A stretch of DNA of 64,000 nt from VAZQ01 sp963753575 (GCA_963753575.1 CAVWCR010000003.1:1-64000); one strand, 5' to 3'; counted from the first letter of the stretch, positions 16,202 through 26,000 are shown. The notes: a model not told the origin generated them from the sequence alone. Program-made: numbers and translations.

Positions 16202-18799
16202 CTAACCGCCTCCTTGCGCCTTTGCCTTCTCCCAGCGCGCGTAGAGGGTAAACCGAAACAAAACGCCGAATATCCAAACCACAATTAGGGATACGATAAC
16301 GTATTCCATTACGGCCATTAGGCGCTGGTTCAACTCCAAGGAAATTATCTGACCTTGTTCGATTATTATGCCGACATGTAAAGCGACGGCCACCCCGATC
16401 AGCAGCAGCGCGATGGCGTTGAGCAAGAGCAGCCGCAATCTCAACCGTAGGGCGATCAAAAACATCGCGTCGTGAGACGTGGTCGAGCTTGTCTGCAATT
16501 TCAAATGCTGAATAAATGATGTCTGATGTGAGCGATACCGTAACAAGACGCCCGCGAACCCGAGGGGTGACAACAAATAAATCGGCGCAATGATTGAAAA
16601 TAAAGCGAAACTAATATTGTTTTCGAACCACAGCCCGGCTTCGAACGAACCGAATGTCTTCAGTACCTGCCCGAAGATCACGTCAAATATAAAAACAAGT
16701 GGCGCAGCCGCAATCACAATGCCCAGCCGAAAGATGTACTGGCGCCAGCGCGAAGCTGCAATGAAGTCGGTCAAGAGCGGACCAAAACTCCCGAACCGTC
16801 GGGCGTGGTCCCCAACCCGGGACAGGATGTCCTTCGGCAACAAGAGCGAAGGTTTAGCGCCGCTATCCTGCCAGCGACTGCATTGCCGACGGATTTCGCT
16901 AACTAGGCGGTAATAGTCGTTGTTTGCCGCAACGGCAGCACGCGCGCGGCTCCAAGCATGCAGGACCCGCTGATGTGCCAGTCGCACCATGGGAACGGCG
17001 TCCTCTTCGGTAGTCGTCAGAAGACGCGCTGCGACAAGGGCATCGACGATCTCGCGAACTTGCGATCCCACCGGAAATTCGGTTAAAGCGGTTGAGCGAA
17101 TTGCAAGCTGCCAGCGCGACGTCCCGATTGGGTCGTCGCTCATAGTGGCGCCGACCAAATGACGCAAGATCTTGGCCAAGGCATCCTGCCCCGAGACATT
17201 GATCGATTCGAGAGCATCCTCCCCTGTGCGCTCGATCGCGCCGTCAAGGCCGCCGAGCGCTTCATACGCGGCGAGCGTCAAGCACGGCTTTCCGTCGATC
17301 ACCTGCCGCACATTGAACAGTTGTTGCAAAGTGAATTCGATAAGCGGGAGCACCTCGCCACTGCCGGCATCGTTTAACAATCTCTCGTCGAGAGTCTCGC
17401 CCGTATGTGATGACCGCTCGTAGAAAAGGCCCGCTACTTCGGCCGGGCGGCGAACAATTTCCGCAAGTTCGGCGGGACCGGGCGGCGCCAGATCGTAACT
17501 TGCCCCATCGCGCTTCAGCGCCAGCAAATCCTGATCGGCGACATACTGCTCGTATAGATCAGCTCGTAATGTGCCGACAATCCAGACCTGACGAGTTGCC
17601 AGAAGGCTCATCAGCAGCTTTGCCAATGAGGTCCGGCCGGTTTCTGCGCCCGCGGCGAACAGATCGTCGAGTTGGTCTATGACGAGCAGCAAATGACATT
17701 TGACTTCGTGGTCAAATCCATGCCGCTCGCGCTCCCGCTCGCCGATGCGGCGCAGGGCGTTGAGGATGGGCTCGAGAGCTGCCTGCGTGCCGGTCCGAAG
17801 CAGATCAGCCAGTTTCTGCCCCGTGCTGCAATCACCTTCTGCGATTTCGGGCAATCCAAGGTTTCCGGACTCGCCGGCCGGATCCGCGCTCCCGAATATC
17901 GCATGGCCGACGGACTCCAGTGGCTTCAAGCCCGGACGCACGATTGCAACGCGCCAAAGGTCAATGCCCGCAATCACTCCAAGGCCCGTCAGGCGCGGGA
18001 CGATGCCGGCGCGGACAAAGGATGACTTTCCGACGCCACTTGCCCCGACGATCAGAAGGAACGGCACACCCGCCGAAGCCGCCCGGTCGATTCGCTCAAT
18101 TGCACGTGCAACATCCTTGCTGCGACCAAAGAAAACCGGCGCGTGGCTCGCCTCAAATGGAGCGAGGCCGCAAAATGGCGAGCCCTTCAGTTCGATCGGC
18201 CAGGCGAGAACGTGGTGCTCGTCAAACACATTTTCGTCCATCCAGCCACGCAAAAGGCGTTCGAAATGTTGTTCGAATTCATCGGTTGTGTCGAAGGTCT
18301 GGAAGGCCGCACGGAACTCCCCGCTCGATTTCACGAACCAGGTTTGAAAAAAAGTGGCCAGTCGTTCCCACTGATCGCGTGCAATCTCAAGCTTCTTGCG
18401 GTCACTGAGCGAAATCAGCGGTTCTGCCGTCTTCTTGAAAACATAGACATCCGGACTCTCTTGCTTTTCACGAGCTTGAATCGCACTGAGCACTTCGTAT
18501 GCGGTGCCGCTGGGATACGGCTCTCCATTTGGCATCGTGGAAAACCCAGAAGGCAGCTCCGTACCTAGGCGCGACCAAAATATCGCAACGACAATATCGC
18601 AGTGCGAGGACTCCGGAATTTGAGATTGAAAGGTCGTGTGGGCCTTATAATAACTTGTTTCCCATCTGACTGTTTCGATTCGAACCGTTGCGCTATATTC
18701 CGCGTTCAGCCGTTGCGCGATTAATTCAACTCGGCGCCGTTCGGGATCGACGTCGCCCGGCGATGATACGAAGACGCGAATTGTCCGGGCATCGGTCAT
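16202..18799 (-). CDS. DUF4062-STAND NTPase with C-terminal membrane domain
   Basis: Large signalling-type ATPase, 865 residues from the ATG at 18799 (upstream TTG at 18880 is possible; AAAGG precedes 18799). Near the start IRVFVSSPGDVDPERRRVEL and SSHCDIVVAIFWSRLG form a DUF4062 domain, a TIR-like fold. Then comes an nSTAND1-type NTPase: FFGRSKDV, Walker A GASGVGKSS, Walker B LLLVIDQLDDLF, and an ELAEIVRRPAEVAGL segment typical of the clade. Many relatives end in WD40 repeats; this one instead ends in about four hydrophobic helices after AASRWRQYIF. The architecture suggests a sensor whose activation acts at the membrane, like some phage-defence STAND proteins; that role is inference. It stands alone, beside IS remnants. 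Confidence 0.8.
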   Translation of the reverse strand: MTDARTIRVFVSSPGDVDPERRRVELIAQRLNAEYSATVRIETVRWETSYYKAHTTFQSQIPESSHCDIVVAIFWSRLGTELPSGFSTMPNGEPYPSGTAYEVLSAIQAREKQESPDVYVFKKTAEPLISLSDRKKLEIARDQWERLATFFQTWFVKSSGEFRAAFQTFDTTDEFEQHFERLLRGWMDENVFDEHHVLAWPIELKGSPFCGLAPFEASHAPVFFGRSKDVARAIERIDRAASAGVPFLLIVGASGVGKSSFVRAGIVPRLTGLGVIAGIDLWRVAIVRPGLKPLESVGHAIFGSADPAGESGNLGLPEIAEGDCSTGQKLADLLRTGTQAALEPILNALRRIGERERERHGFDHEVKCHLLLVIDQLDDLFAAGAETGRTSLAKLLMSLLATRQVWIVGTLRADLYEQYVADQDLLALKRDGASYDLAPPGPAELAEIVRRPAEVAGLFYERSSHTGETLDERLLNDAGSGEVLPLIEFTLQQLFNVRQVIDGKPCLTLAAYEALGGLDGAIERTGEDALESINVSGQDALAKILRHLVGATMSDDPIGTSRWQLAIRSTALTEFPVGSQVREIVDALVAARLLTTTEEDAVPMVRLAHQRVLHAWSRARAAVAANNDYYRLVSEIRRQCSRWQDSGAKPSLLLPKDILSRVGDHARRFGSFGPLLTDFIAASRWRQYIFRLGIVIAAAPLVFIFDVIFGQVLKTFGSFEAGLWFENNISFALFSIIAPIYLLSPLGFAGVLLRYRSHQTSFIQHLKLQTSSTTSHDAMFLIALRLRLRLLLLNAIALLLIGVAVALHVGIIIEQGQIISLELNQRLMAVMEYVIVSLIVVWIFGVLFRFTLYARWEKAKAQGGG

Positions 18800-19090
18800 T
18801 TCGGCAGCCTTTAACATCGAGTCCACGAGAGGAGTTGCAAATTCGTTCGAGACCATGAATGCAGATCTGTGCCAAATCAAGAGCTACAGAATCCCCAACG
18901 ATCATCATCACAACATTGATGCAACTAAAACTGCAATTCAAATAGCTCGCTTGTTCTATTTCAACGGTTCTCGATGTCCGCTAAGGGCTTGGTCGCGCGA
19001 TAACGCTTCGACATGTTTTGAGACGGTTGTGAGCTGCCTTCGAGCGCAGCATAGCGCGAATGTGGCATATTTTCGGTCACAGTGATAGAG

Positions 19091-19225
19091 TTGCGCATAG
19101 CGCAAGTGATGCGGCTCCGACGGCGTGCGGCCGCAGATCAGGCAAGCTTGCCGGGCGACATGGCGGAGGTGGTCTTTGTTGCGGCGCTGCTTGGCGATCG
19201 CGAGCGTGGTCTCACCTGACGGCAC
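19091..19225 (-). pseudogene. HNH-module remnant (copy 2)
   Basis: The minus strand reads AKQRRNKDHLRHVARQACLI then CGRTPSEPHHLRYAQ, the core of the HNH domain seen intact at 38.4 kb. Similarity ends after RYAQ. The remaining HNH residues and tail are missing, so this is a fragment. It overlaps no other gene. Confidence 0.7.
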
Positions 19226-19356
19226 GGGAGCTTACGAGCGGGACACCGGCAGCCACGTGCTCTCCTTCGACCCGGGCGGCAGCGGCGGTGGACCTTGCGG
19301 CGTTCGCAAACGTAAACCACATCGATCATCTGCTCATCGCGTGATGAGACGTGCGA

Positions 19357-21217
19357 TCAGACGATTGAACGGACGCGCAGCAAATGGGAGCGACCGCGGA
19401 CCTGGATATCGATCGGAGCTTGGGTCGCAACTACATCCTTATCTGAATCCAGCGCCGCATTCCACAGATCCTCGGTCACTATGACGCTTGAATGCTGCTC
19501 TTTGATGATTTCCAGCAATCGGCTGGCCACGTTAACCGTATCGCCGGTAGCGGTGACATGTTGATGGTCTGCGGCACCGAGTTCGGCAGAGCATGACGGG
19601 TCCGAAATGCCCTCCGATGCGGACGCTGAGCCGATCTTTGGCTGCCGGCGGCAATGTGTTGAGCCAAGCTGTAATGGAGTCACGAAGCTGAATGATCGCG
19701 TGCAGGGCGCGGGATGCATCATCGGCCTGTATCGTGGGCAGACCGAAGATGATCATTGCGCCATCGCCCATGAAGCTCGTGACGTAACCTTGCTTTGCGA
19801 CGATGATGTGCTCAATGCGCGCCTGAAAGTCGGCCAGCAGTTCGCGCGCCCATTCCGGTCCAAGCGCTTCTGCGACACTAGTGAAATTTGAAAGGTCAAG
19901 GAACACGACGGGAATATCTTTGCGAACTGGCTTTTCCAGGAACTGCGGATTTGCCAGGATATGCTTCAGGAGGAAGGGCGATTGGAATTTCGCCAGCGCC
20001 TGTTTTTCGTCACTCAGCCGTCGAGCACTGGCACGATCGGCGACGAGGCGGACGAGCGCATACGTCACTCCGATCGGAAGCGCCGAAGAGAGCGGCACCG
20101 CGATACTCAACCAGTAGCCCGCGAGAAATGCTGCATAGACCGCGGCAATCCATCCGACCAGGACGATGCAAGCGAGCCCAACCCCCAGCATGGCCCGACG
20201 AAAGCCAAGTAGCAGAACCAGGATTGCGGGCAGAGCAACAGAAGTCGCCGCGTCCATCGTTCGCACGGAGTTTGATCTGATCAGTCCGTCCCCAGCGAGA
20301 AGATTGCTGACAGCCGTTGCCAGCACCTCGACCCCAGGAAAGGTCCGATCGAAGGGGGTCGCAAAAATGTCGCCTGTTCCGAGCGCCGTGGCCCCAATGA
20401 CAACCACCTGAGCGCGGACAAGATCGGGATCAAGGTCACCACGGAGGATACGCGCGATACTGAACTGCCTGATGCTGCCGCGGGGACCATAGTAACGGAG
20501 CGGTAGATGGTATCCCAGATCGAGCGGAGCGGTGCGCGCAGCCAGTCTGACGAGATTGGTTCCGAACACCGGCTCGGTATGTAGCGCCGTCGACGACGCG
20601 GCAAGAACAAACGATGGCGCGAGCATGTCGCCGACCCGGAATAGCATTGGTATAAAGCGAGGCACGCCCGTGTTGTCGGTAGACAAATTGACGAGGCCGG
20701 TTTGCGTGGCGTCACGTATGATTGGGATAGGCCAAAGAACGGTTGTGGGTGCTGGAACGAGATCCGCTGACTTAAGCTCGGATCGCTTGCCGGAGTGCGA
20801 CCCCTCATTGTTAAATACTCCCACCGCGCCTACGATGGAGGGTGTACCGCGTAGGGCTTCGGCAAGGATGGCATCGGAGTTTGCCTTGCCGGGGTCGACA
20901 AACAACATGTCGACAGCGATCGCCTGCGGCGCATAGGTCGCGAGCTTGCGAACAATCTGAGCCAGCTTGTCGCGGGGTACCGGATAGCTTCCGACTTCGC
21001 GCAGGGTCTCGTCATCGATGGCGGCTATAACAACACCGCGCGGTGCCGGCCGCTCGCCGGCCAGCAGGAATCGCCAATCGAGGGTGAGATACTCAGCACG
21101 ATCAAGGCCGGAATCGAGGCCAACCATCTGCCGGGTGCCGAGGACTCCGCCCCACAGGACACCGGCCAGAACAAAACTGGATGTTAGCAGCGCCTCGAAC
21201 GACGGGCGCCACATCAT
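19357..21217 (-). pseudogene. CHASE2-domain adenylate/guanylate cyclase, frameshifted near the end
   Basis: Membrane-bound class III nucleotide cyclase, about 620 codons. An N-terminal helix precedes an extracytoplasmic CHASE2 sensor (LTLDWRFLLAGERPAPRGVV, AIDDETLREVG, AVDMLFVDP), followed by about three membrane helices and the catalytic domain: VVFLDLSNFTSVAEALG with the first metal Asp and SFMGDGAMIIFGLP with the second. Near 19590 the frame changes; GDTVNVASRLLEIIKEQ, with the conserved Asn and Arg of the cyclase, is in the next frame. The start ATG at 21217 overlaps the stop of the FecR gene by the usual ATGA arrangement. With the upstream Crp/Fnr gene it looks like a self-contained cyclic-nucleotide circuit. 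Confidence 0.85.
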
Positions 21218-21816
21218 TGGCCAAATCGTGCCAACAGCGCATCGACCCTCTGTTGCGCCCAACGCTTGACAACAATCCCGCCGGAACCTGCGGACACATC
21301 AGAGCCTTCGCCGGCCTTGAGTAAGGCCCCGCTTCTTCGCTTTGGTCTCTTCACCTCAACGACCCCGGAGATCACCAATGTTGATGTTCGCTCTGGGGTA
21401 ACCTCGACGGCCCATTTTGTGCCGCGAACTGAAGCGATCGCATGCGGCGTCAGAATTTGAAAACGCTTCTTGCCGTCGCCTGGTGCAAATTCGATCAAAA
21501 GCGCACCGGAATTGAGCTTGACCTCATTCGGGCTTGTCACTTGATAGTTAGTGCCCGGCGCATTGCGAATGGTGAGATTGACACCGCAGCGCAAGATTTT
21601 TTCGGTTGGGCTGTGCTCGTCTGCAACCAGCGTGCAGCCGGCGGGCTGGCCATGGACTGGCGCGGAGCAGAGGCAAATGAGCACGACAAACGCCCCTATG
21701 AGCCGATCTGAAAAGCACCGCAGACGACAAAGCCACGTTGTTATCATCGCGATGGACCGTAAAAGTCCAAAATATGCTGTACGGAAAGGACGGGAAAAGC
21801 CGAATTGATCACTCAT
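21214..21816 (-). CDS. FecR-domain periplasmic protein
   Basis: A 200-residue protein with an N-terminal hydrophobic stretch (IGAFVVLICLCSAPVHGQ) that should act as signal peptide or anchor, then a FecR domain: NLTIRNAPGTNYQVTSPNEV, NSGALLIEF, FQILTPHAIASVRGTKWAVE, TSTLVISGVVEVKRP. FecR domains usually sense or relay envelope signals. It starts four bases after the Crp/Fnr stop, with AAAGGA as Shine-Dalgarno, and ends overlapping the cyclase start, so the three genes are one operon. A signalling role towards the CHASE2 sensor is plausible but unproven. Confidence 0.85.
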   Translation of the reverse strand: MSDQFGFSRPFRTAYFGLLRSIAMITTWLCRLRCFSDRLIGAFVVLICLCSAPVHGQPAGCTLVADEHSPTEKILRCGVNLTIRNAPGTNYQVTSPNEVKLNSGALLIEFAPGDGKKRFQILTPHAIASVRGTKWAVEVTPERTSTLVISGVVEVKRPKRRSGALLKAGEGSDVSAGSGGIVVKRWAQQRVDALLARFGQ

Positions 21817-21819
21817 TTT

Positions 21820-22525
21820 TCATTTCCTTTGCGCAATCAGCGCGTGTTTCGCGGGGTCACAAAATAGGCGATCGGATGTCCGACCAACTGCACCGGCATT
21901 CTCCAACTCACCCAGGACCGCATTGATTTTGGGTCGGCTTGCGCCAAGCAACATCGCGAGTTCGCTTTGCGTGAAGCCAAGCTCCCGCGGCACCCGGCGG
22001 CCAGATGGTGCCTGACGATTTCCAAGTGCGACCGAAAGAAATCGGACTAAGCGAATGTCCAAGGGGTAGAGAGCAATGCCCTCGAGTTGATCGGTCACAT
22101 CTCTGAGGCGCCAGCAGAGGAACGTGACGACTGGCATCGGCGATGCTCGCATGGGCCGCGCGCGATTCTCGGAAGGCATTTCGTTCGAGACCGTAGGCTA
22201 CAACCGGCGTGAGCGCGGTGGCTTCAGCGCTGCGGGAGCCGCCATCGAGTACGGCAATCTCGCCGATAAGATCGCCCGCAACCGCAATCTGAAAACGCAG
22301 ATCTCTCCCCTCGGAAGTTGCGATTGCCAATCTGACCCGACCTTCTCCGACAAGATAGAGATAAGTGGGAGGGTCCCCGCGCCCGAAGATGACCCGGCCC
22401 TTACTAAATCGCAGCTCGCGAAATGCGCTAGCACACGCAGCCAAGTCCTTCGCTTCGAGATCTTTGAATAGCTGGGTGTTGGCCTGGAGCCGCACAATGG
22501 CGTCATTGCCGCGCTTTTCGACCAT
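21820..22525 (-). pseudogene. Crp/Fnr family regulator, frameshifted
   Basis: Cyclic-nucleotide-type transcription factor of about 235 codons. The cNMP-binding beta barrel is clear: LFKDLEAKDLAACASAFREL, YLYLVGEGRVRL, GDLIGEIAVLDGG. The helix-turn-helix part (LGFTQSELAMLLGASRPKIN, then AVLGELENAGAV) lies in another frame. The two frames meet near 22125-22170, around SIADASRHV and TFLCWRLRD. It is the first gene of the operon with FecR and a CHASE2 cyclase, so the cyclase product is its likely ligand. Confidence 0.85.
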
Positions 22526-23051
22526 GCTGCCATCCCGTCGGCGCGACCGGACTAAGCCGCTTGCCTCATTAACCGTCTTGAGAGGCCGACGAACAATCTT
22601 CCGACGAATAAAGGCTCTTCACAAGCCCTCCGATCGACGGGGCGGGACGAGGATTGAGCTCGCCTTGTCCTCGGCATCCCTTTTCCTATACTCCTGTCCT
22701 GCGCTTCAGCGATGGAAGATAAGATCCCACACTTGTGCTTTGAAGATACGGGCTGGCTCGCCACGTCGCTTCTCGATCATGGTGTGAGATCCGTATGACG
22801 CGTCGCGATCTTCTAACGCGCGCTGCCGAGCGCAAAGGCTGAGAATAGCTGTACCATGAACCGCCACGATTGACTCGCCGATCACCGCCGAGCGGCAAAC
22901 GAAACCCAGCCACTGCAGTGCATTGAACCCATCGAGCCCGAGTTCAATCGTTCAATCAGGGTAGGAACATTTGGCAGAGCGGGGCGCGTTTCGCGGTGCT
23001 GACGGCGAGCGGATTGAGCTGCCTGTAAGACGCGGCTGTTACTGTCTTGGA
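22526..23051. other. Region without a supported intact gene
   Basis: About 525 bases between the Crp/Fnr start and the VIT1 stop. On the minus strand near 22800-22870 the string RVNRGGSWYSYSQPLRSAAR resembles the end of a formylglycine-generating-enzyme (SUMF1) domain, but it is too short to call. No terminator or repeat was noticed. Confidence 0.4.
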
Positions 23052-23786
23052 TCAGCCAAATAAAGACGCCAAATAGAATGCTGCACCGGCGGCCACGCCG
23101 CCGACTAGGGTCGTTTGAAAGGCCGACTTAAGCATATTGATGCCAGTCAACCTCCCCTTGACTGCTCCGAATAGAGCAAGGGCGATGCCGGTAAAGATCA
23201 CCGAATAGACGAGTGCCCGATGCAACTCCAGCCCAAGAATATAGGGCACAAGCGGAATCAATCCACCAACGATATAGGAAATGGCGATCGTTAAAGCGCT
23301 GATGGGCGCGCGCTTCGGGTCGGGGCGCTCCAGGCCCAATTCGAAACGCATCATGAAGTCGACCCATCTCTTTGGGTCAGCAGTGATTGCGCCCGTCACC
23401 TGCTCAAGTACTGCTCCATCGAGACCGTAGCCGCGGAATATCGCTGCGGTTTCTTCAAGTTCGACGTCACGAAGCTGCTGCGTCTCCTGATACTCGCGAC
23501 GCTCCTCTGAGCGATAATGTTCCTGGTCAGTTCGCGCAGCGAGATACCCGCCGAGCCCCATTGCAATGGCTCCAGCCGCTACCTCCGCCAATCCGGCAGT
23601 CACAATGATCTGGGTTGAGGTGACCGCAGCCGAAAGACCCGCGGCCAATGCAAAGGGGACGGTCAAGCCATCCGCCATGCCAATAACGACATCGCGAACG
23701 GATTCCGAGCCGGTAAAATGCCTTTCCACGTGTGGAGTTGCTGGCAAGATGTGCTCCTTGAACGGTGACGGCGCTATCTTCGACAA
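23052..23786 (-). CDS. VIT1/CCC1 family iron/manganese transporter
   Basis: A 244-residue vacuolar-iron-transporter homologue. Helix one carries the family string RDVVIGMADGLTVPFALAAG, followed by IVTAGLAEVAAGAIAMGLGG. The cytoplasmic segment ARTDQEHYRSEERREYQET is rich in Glu and Arg, as in the metal-binding domain of the family. C-terminal helices are SALTIAISYIVGGLIPLVPY, ALVYSVIFTGIALALFGAVK and TLVGGVAAGAAFYLASLFG. It probably exports or sequesters Fe(II) or Mn(II). It lies 53 bp downstream of a cytochrome b gene on the same strand, which could couple iron reduction and transport; that is inference. Confidence 0.9.
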   Translation of the reverse strand: MSKIAPSPFKEHILPATPHVERHFTGSESVRDVVIGMADGLTVPFALAAGLSAAVTSTQIIVTAGLAEVAAGAIAMGLGGYLAARTDQEHYRSEERREYQETQQLRDVELEETAAIFRGYGLDGAVLEQVTGAITADPKRWVDFMMRFELGLERPDPKRAPISALTIAISYIVGGLIPLVPYILGLELHRALVYSVIFTGIALALFGAVKGRLTGINMLKSAFQTTLVGGVAAGAAFYLASLFG

Positions 23787-23839
23787 ACAGAAGCACGGTA
23801 CGCATGGGTAGCTATTGCCCCAACGGCTGCGCTTAAAGC

Positions 23840-24427
23840 TTACTCAGCTCTTTTCCGTCCGGTGATCATCGCTCGGACCAGATTTTCGCGGTGGGCGAAG
23901 CTTGCCAGGATAACACCGCAGACGTGCAGGATCACCAGGACCAGCGTAATGTTCGCGACAGTCTCATGCACTTGCTTGCTGACTAGTTGCGGACGCCTCT
24001 GGCCGGGAATTCTCGGCGGGCGTTCCACCTTGGCAACTACCGAAGCGAGCGGCCCTTCACCCTGATCCTGCGCAAGATTGACCATACCAGTCACGGCTGT
24101 CGCCGCAATCATGACCAGCAGGGCGACAATCATCGCGCCACCTGCCGGACTGTGCCCGAGATAGCGTTGCGACGAGAAACGTATGAGGCCGGCGAGATAG
24201 TCACAAACCAAACGTGGGCCACGAACAAAGTTAGCAAACCTAGCGTGTTCGGATCCAATGAAGCCCCAAATGAAACGAAGAATGATCAGCGTAGCCGCAA
24301 CATAGCCGAGCCAGACGTGCATCCAGCGCGGCTCATCGGTGAACCAGTCAACGAGCACGACGACCGCCAGCACCCAGTGAGACGCTCTTACAAATGGGTC
24401 CCAGACTGTTATTTCAACGACCCGCAT
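23840..24427 (-). CDS. Cytochrome b561/b-type, membrane di-heme protein
   Basis: A 195-residue four-helix cytochrome b of the prokaryotic b561/Ni-Fe-hydrogenase type. Heme-ligand candidates are His in VRASHWVLAVVVLVD, in MHVWLGYVAATLI and in VHETVANITLVLVILHVCG. Helices are clear at each. Such proteins pass electrons between membrane and periplasmic partners. No c-type cytochrome partner gene is visible next to it. It is followed by the VIT1 transporter. Confidence 0.85.
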   Translation of the reverse strand: MRVVEITVWDPFVRASHWVLAVVVLVDWFTDEPRWMHVWLGYVAATLIILRFIWGFIGSEHARFANFVRGPRLVCDYLAGLIRFSSQRYLGHSPAGGAMIVALLVMIAATAVTGMVNLAQDQGEGPLASVVAKVERPPRIPGQRRPQLVSKQVHETVANITLVLVILHVCGVILASFAHRENLVRAMITGRKRAE

Positions 24428-24808
24428 CGGTTTTTTCGACCCCTGCCATTGATCACCTTTATAAATATATAATTGCTCAAGATGATAAAGTATTGATCGG
24501 AATCAAGGCAGACGAGGGGCGAAGGATGGGTCGCCGGCGTAACGCTGCGATTTTGCGAACGTTTCAGGTTTTTCATTCTGCTTTGGCACTACCGAATAGC
24601 GTTGTCTCCTTGTCACCTGCCTGAGGGGGCGCGAAGGTGAGCCGGGCTTTGTCGTGAGTTGAGTTAGAAAGTTGGAGATCACGATCATCGCCGGTCAGTA
24701 GCTCGAGACACGCGGGGGCAGAATCCGATCCGTGCTTATTAGTCTGACACCAAAGACCTTATAACGCCGTCAACATTATTGCGGGGGCGGCGTTCGCAAC
24801 AGCCAGCG
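24428..24808. other. Intergenic region containing repeat copy 2
   Basis: About 380 bases with no supported gene. AT-rich around 24455-24500, where the cytochrome b promoter may lie. The dispersed 97-bp repeat occupies 24677-24773. Confidence 0.45.
24677..24773. repeat. Dispersed ~97-bp repeat, copy 2
   Basis: Second copy of the repeat at 8226-8322, same orientation. The left arm of the palindrome that borders copy 1 is absent here, so the palindrome is not part of the repeat itself. It sits 36 bp past the stop of the minus-strand binding-protein gene. Confidence 0.75.
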
Positions 24809-25783
24809 TCACTTTGGCAAGAACGCTTCGGTATAAAGCTTCGACATGTCGGGCGGCATGCTCAAGATCTTCAGATCGACGAACGACCGCTTGAGGGTTG
24901 CAAGCGACTCTGCGTCGAACTTGCAGTCCTTCGTGAACATGCCGATCGTCAGATCGTACTCCTTCGACATTACGCTTTCCGAAAAGCCAGTAATGCTGCG
25001 CTCGATCTTCACGGTCTCGGCCTTGTGCGTGCGCATAAAGTCGATTGTCTCCATCCAGCCGGCAATAAATGCACGAACCGCGTTCGGGTCGGTGTCGATC
25101 AGGTGCTTCGACGCATAGAGCGTGCCGGCGGCGAGCTGGCCCGCAAATTGCGTCACCGGAAACAGAGGACGGCCCGCCTTGTTCTCTTCCATGGCGAGGA
25201 AAAGCGAGGTCACCGAGATATCGGCGTCTACGAGGTGTTCGCGGAAGGCCGCGATGATGCTGGCGGCCCCATTACCAATGGTCACCGGCGTAACCCCATC
25301 TGGACCCCACCCCTGCTTGCGGGCAAGTTCCTTTGCCAGCCAACTCGTGAGCGAGCCCGCAGTCGAGACGCCGATTTTTTTGCCTTTGAGCTGCTCGATC
25401 GATCGAATAGGCGAATCCCACGGCACGCCGACACTGAGGAACGGAACGGGCCCGGCGGTCTCACAGACGGCGAGCATGGGCACGCCCTTGGCGATCAGTG
25501 CCATCTCTGTGCCGGCGCCATCCCCAATATCGATGCTGCCAGCTGCCATGGCCTGGGACATCTTGCTGCCGCCTGTGAAATTGACGATCTTCAGGTCAAG
25601 TCCGTGTTTCTTGAAGATGCCAATCTTGTCGCCGACATTGACAGGAATGATGGGGTCCGAGTTCGGCGCTGCCTTCCCGACTGTGAGCGTCGTAGCAGCG
25701 GCTGGCGTTTGCCCGTAGATGCTCAATCCAATAGCGATCGCGAAAGCGGCAGGAAGCCGCCCGGTGTACAAGTTCTTGTGCAT
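24809..25783 (-). CDS. ABC transporter substrate-binding protein, NMT1/SsuA-like
   Basis: Periplasmic binding protein, 324 residues from the ATG at 25783, chosen because GGGAGGAAACC lies directly upstream. The signal peptide is AFAIAIGLSIYGQTPAAA. Typical family strings follow: DKIGIFKKHGLDLKIVNFTG, GSIDIGDGAGTEMALIAKG, LKGKKIGVSTAGSLTSWLAK and FREHLVDADISVT. Relatives bind sulfonates, nitrate, taurine or thiamine precursors. No permease or ATPase gene of the same system remains; upstream only a fragment of an aminotransferase and an HNH remnant are found, so the transporter operon appears to be cut. Confidence 0.85.
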   Translation of the reverse strand: MHKNLYTGRLPAAFAIAIGLSIYGQTPAAATTLTVGKAAPNSDPIIPVNVGDKIGIFKKHGLDLKIVNFTGGSKMSQAMAAGSIDIGDGAGTEMALIAKGVPMLAVCETAGPVPFLSVGVPWDSPIRSIEQLKGKKIGVSTAGSLTSWLAKELARKQGWGPDGVTPVTIGNGAASIIAAFREHLVDADISVTSLFLAMEENKAGRPLFPVTQFAGQLAAGTLYASKHLIDTDPNAVRAFIAGWMETIDFMRTHKAETVKIERSITGFSESVMSKEYDLTIGMFTKDCKFDAESLATLKRSFVDLKILSMPPDMSKLYTEAFLPK

Positions 25784-25840
25784 GGTTTCCTCCCACATTG
25801 TCGTCTTCACCGCGGCGGTGGTCCGGACTTCGGTGAGGAG

Positions 25841-26000
25841 TTAATTCATAGCACATTCGAACGCGTGCCTTGAACGCCATCTCGTCACATCGGTGATGGC
25901 AATCGGCGGCGAGATCATCACGACCTGATCGCCATTGTCAGCCAAAGCAGCGCTTAGACGACTGCGGATCGAGAATGCCCTGCCAAGCCCCGGCGCGATT
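25841..26000 (-). pseudogene. Class III aminotransferase C-terminal fragment (tentative)
   Basis: The minus strand reads RLSAALADNGDQVVMISPPI then AITD. This resembles the ending of class III PLP aminotransferases, where a hydrophobic strand is followed by SPPL or SPPI and ITD/ISE. Nothing else of the enzyme is recognisable upstream. It would be a remnant of a gene once placed before the binding protein. The match is short. Confidence 0.35.

Noticed and set aside
22790..22875. Fragment resembling a formylglycine-generating enzyme (RVNRGGSWYSYSQPLRSAAR)
   Set aside because: About 25 residues only, with no supporting sequence on either side; could be chance.
24779..25873. Plus-strand open frame of 364 codons opposite the binding-protein gene
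   Set aside because: The minus strand encodes a complete substrate-binding protein with signal peptide and ribosome site; the plus frame has no recognisable motif.
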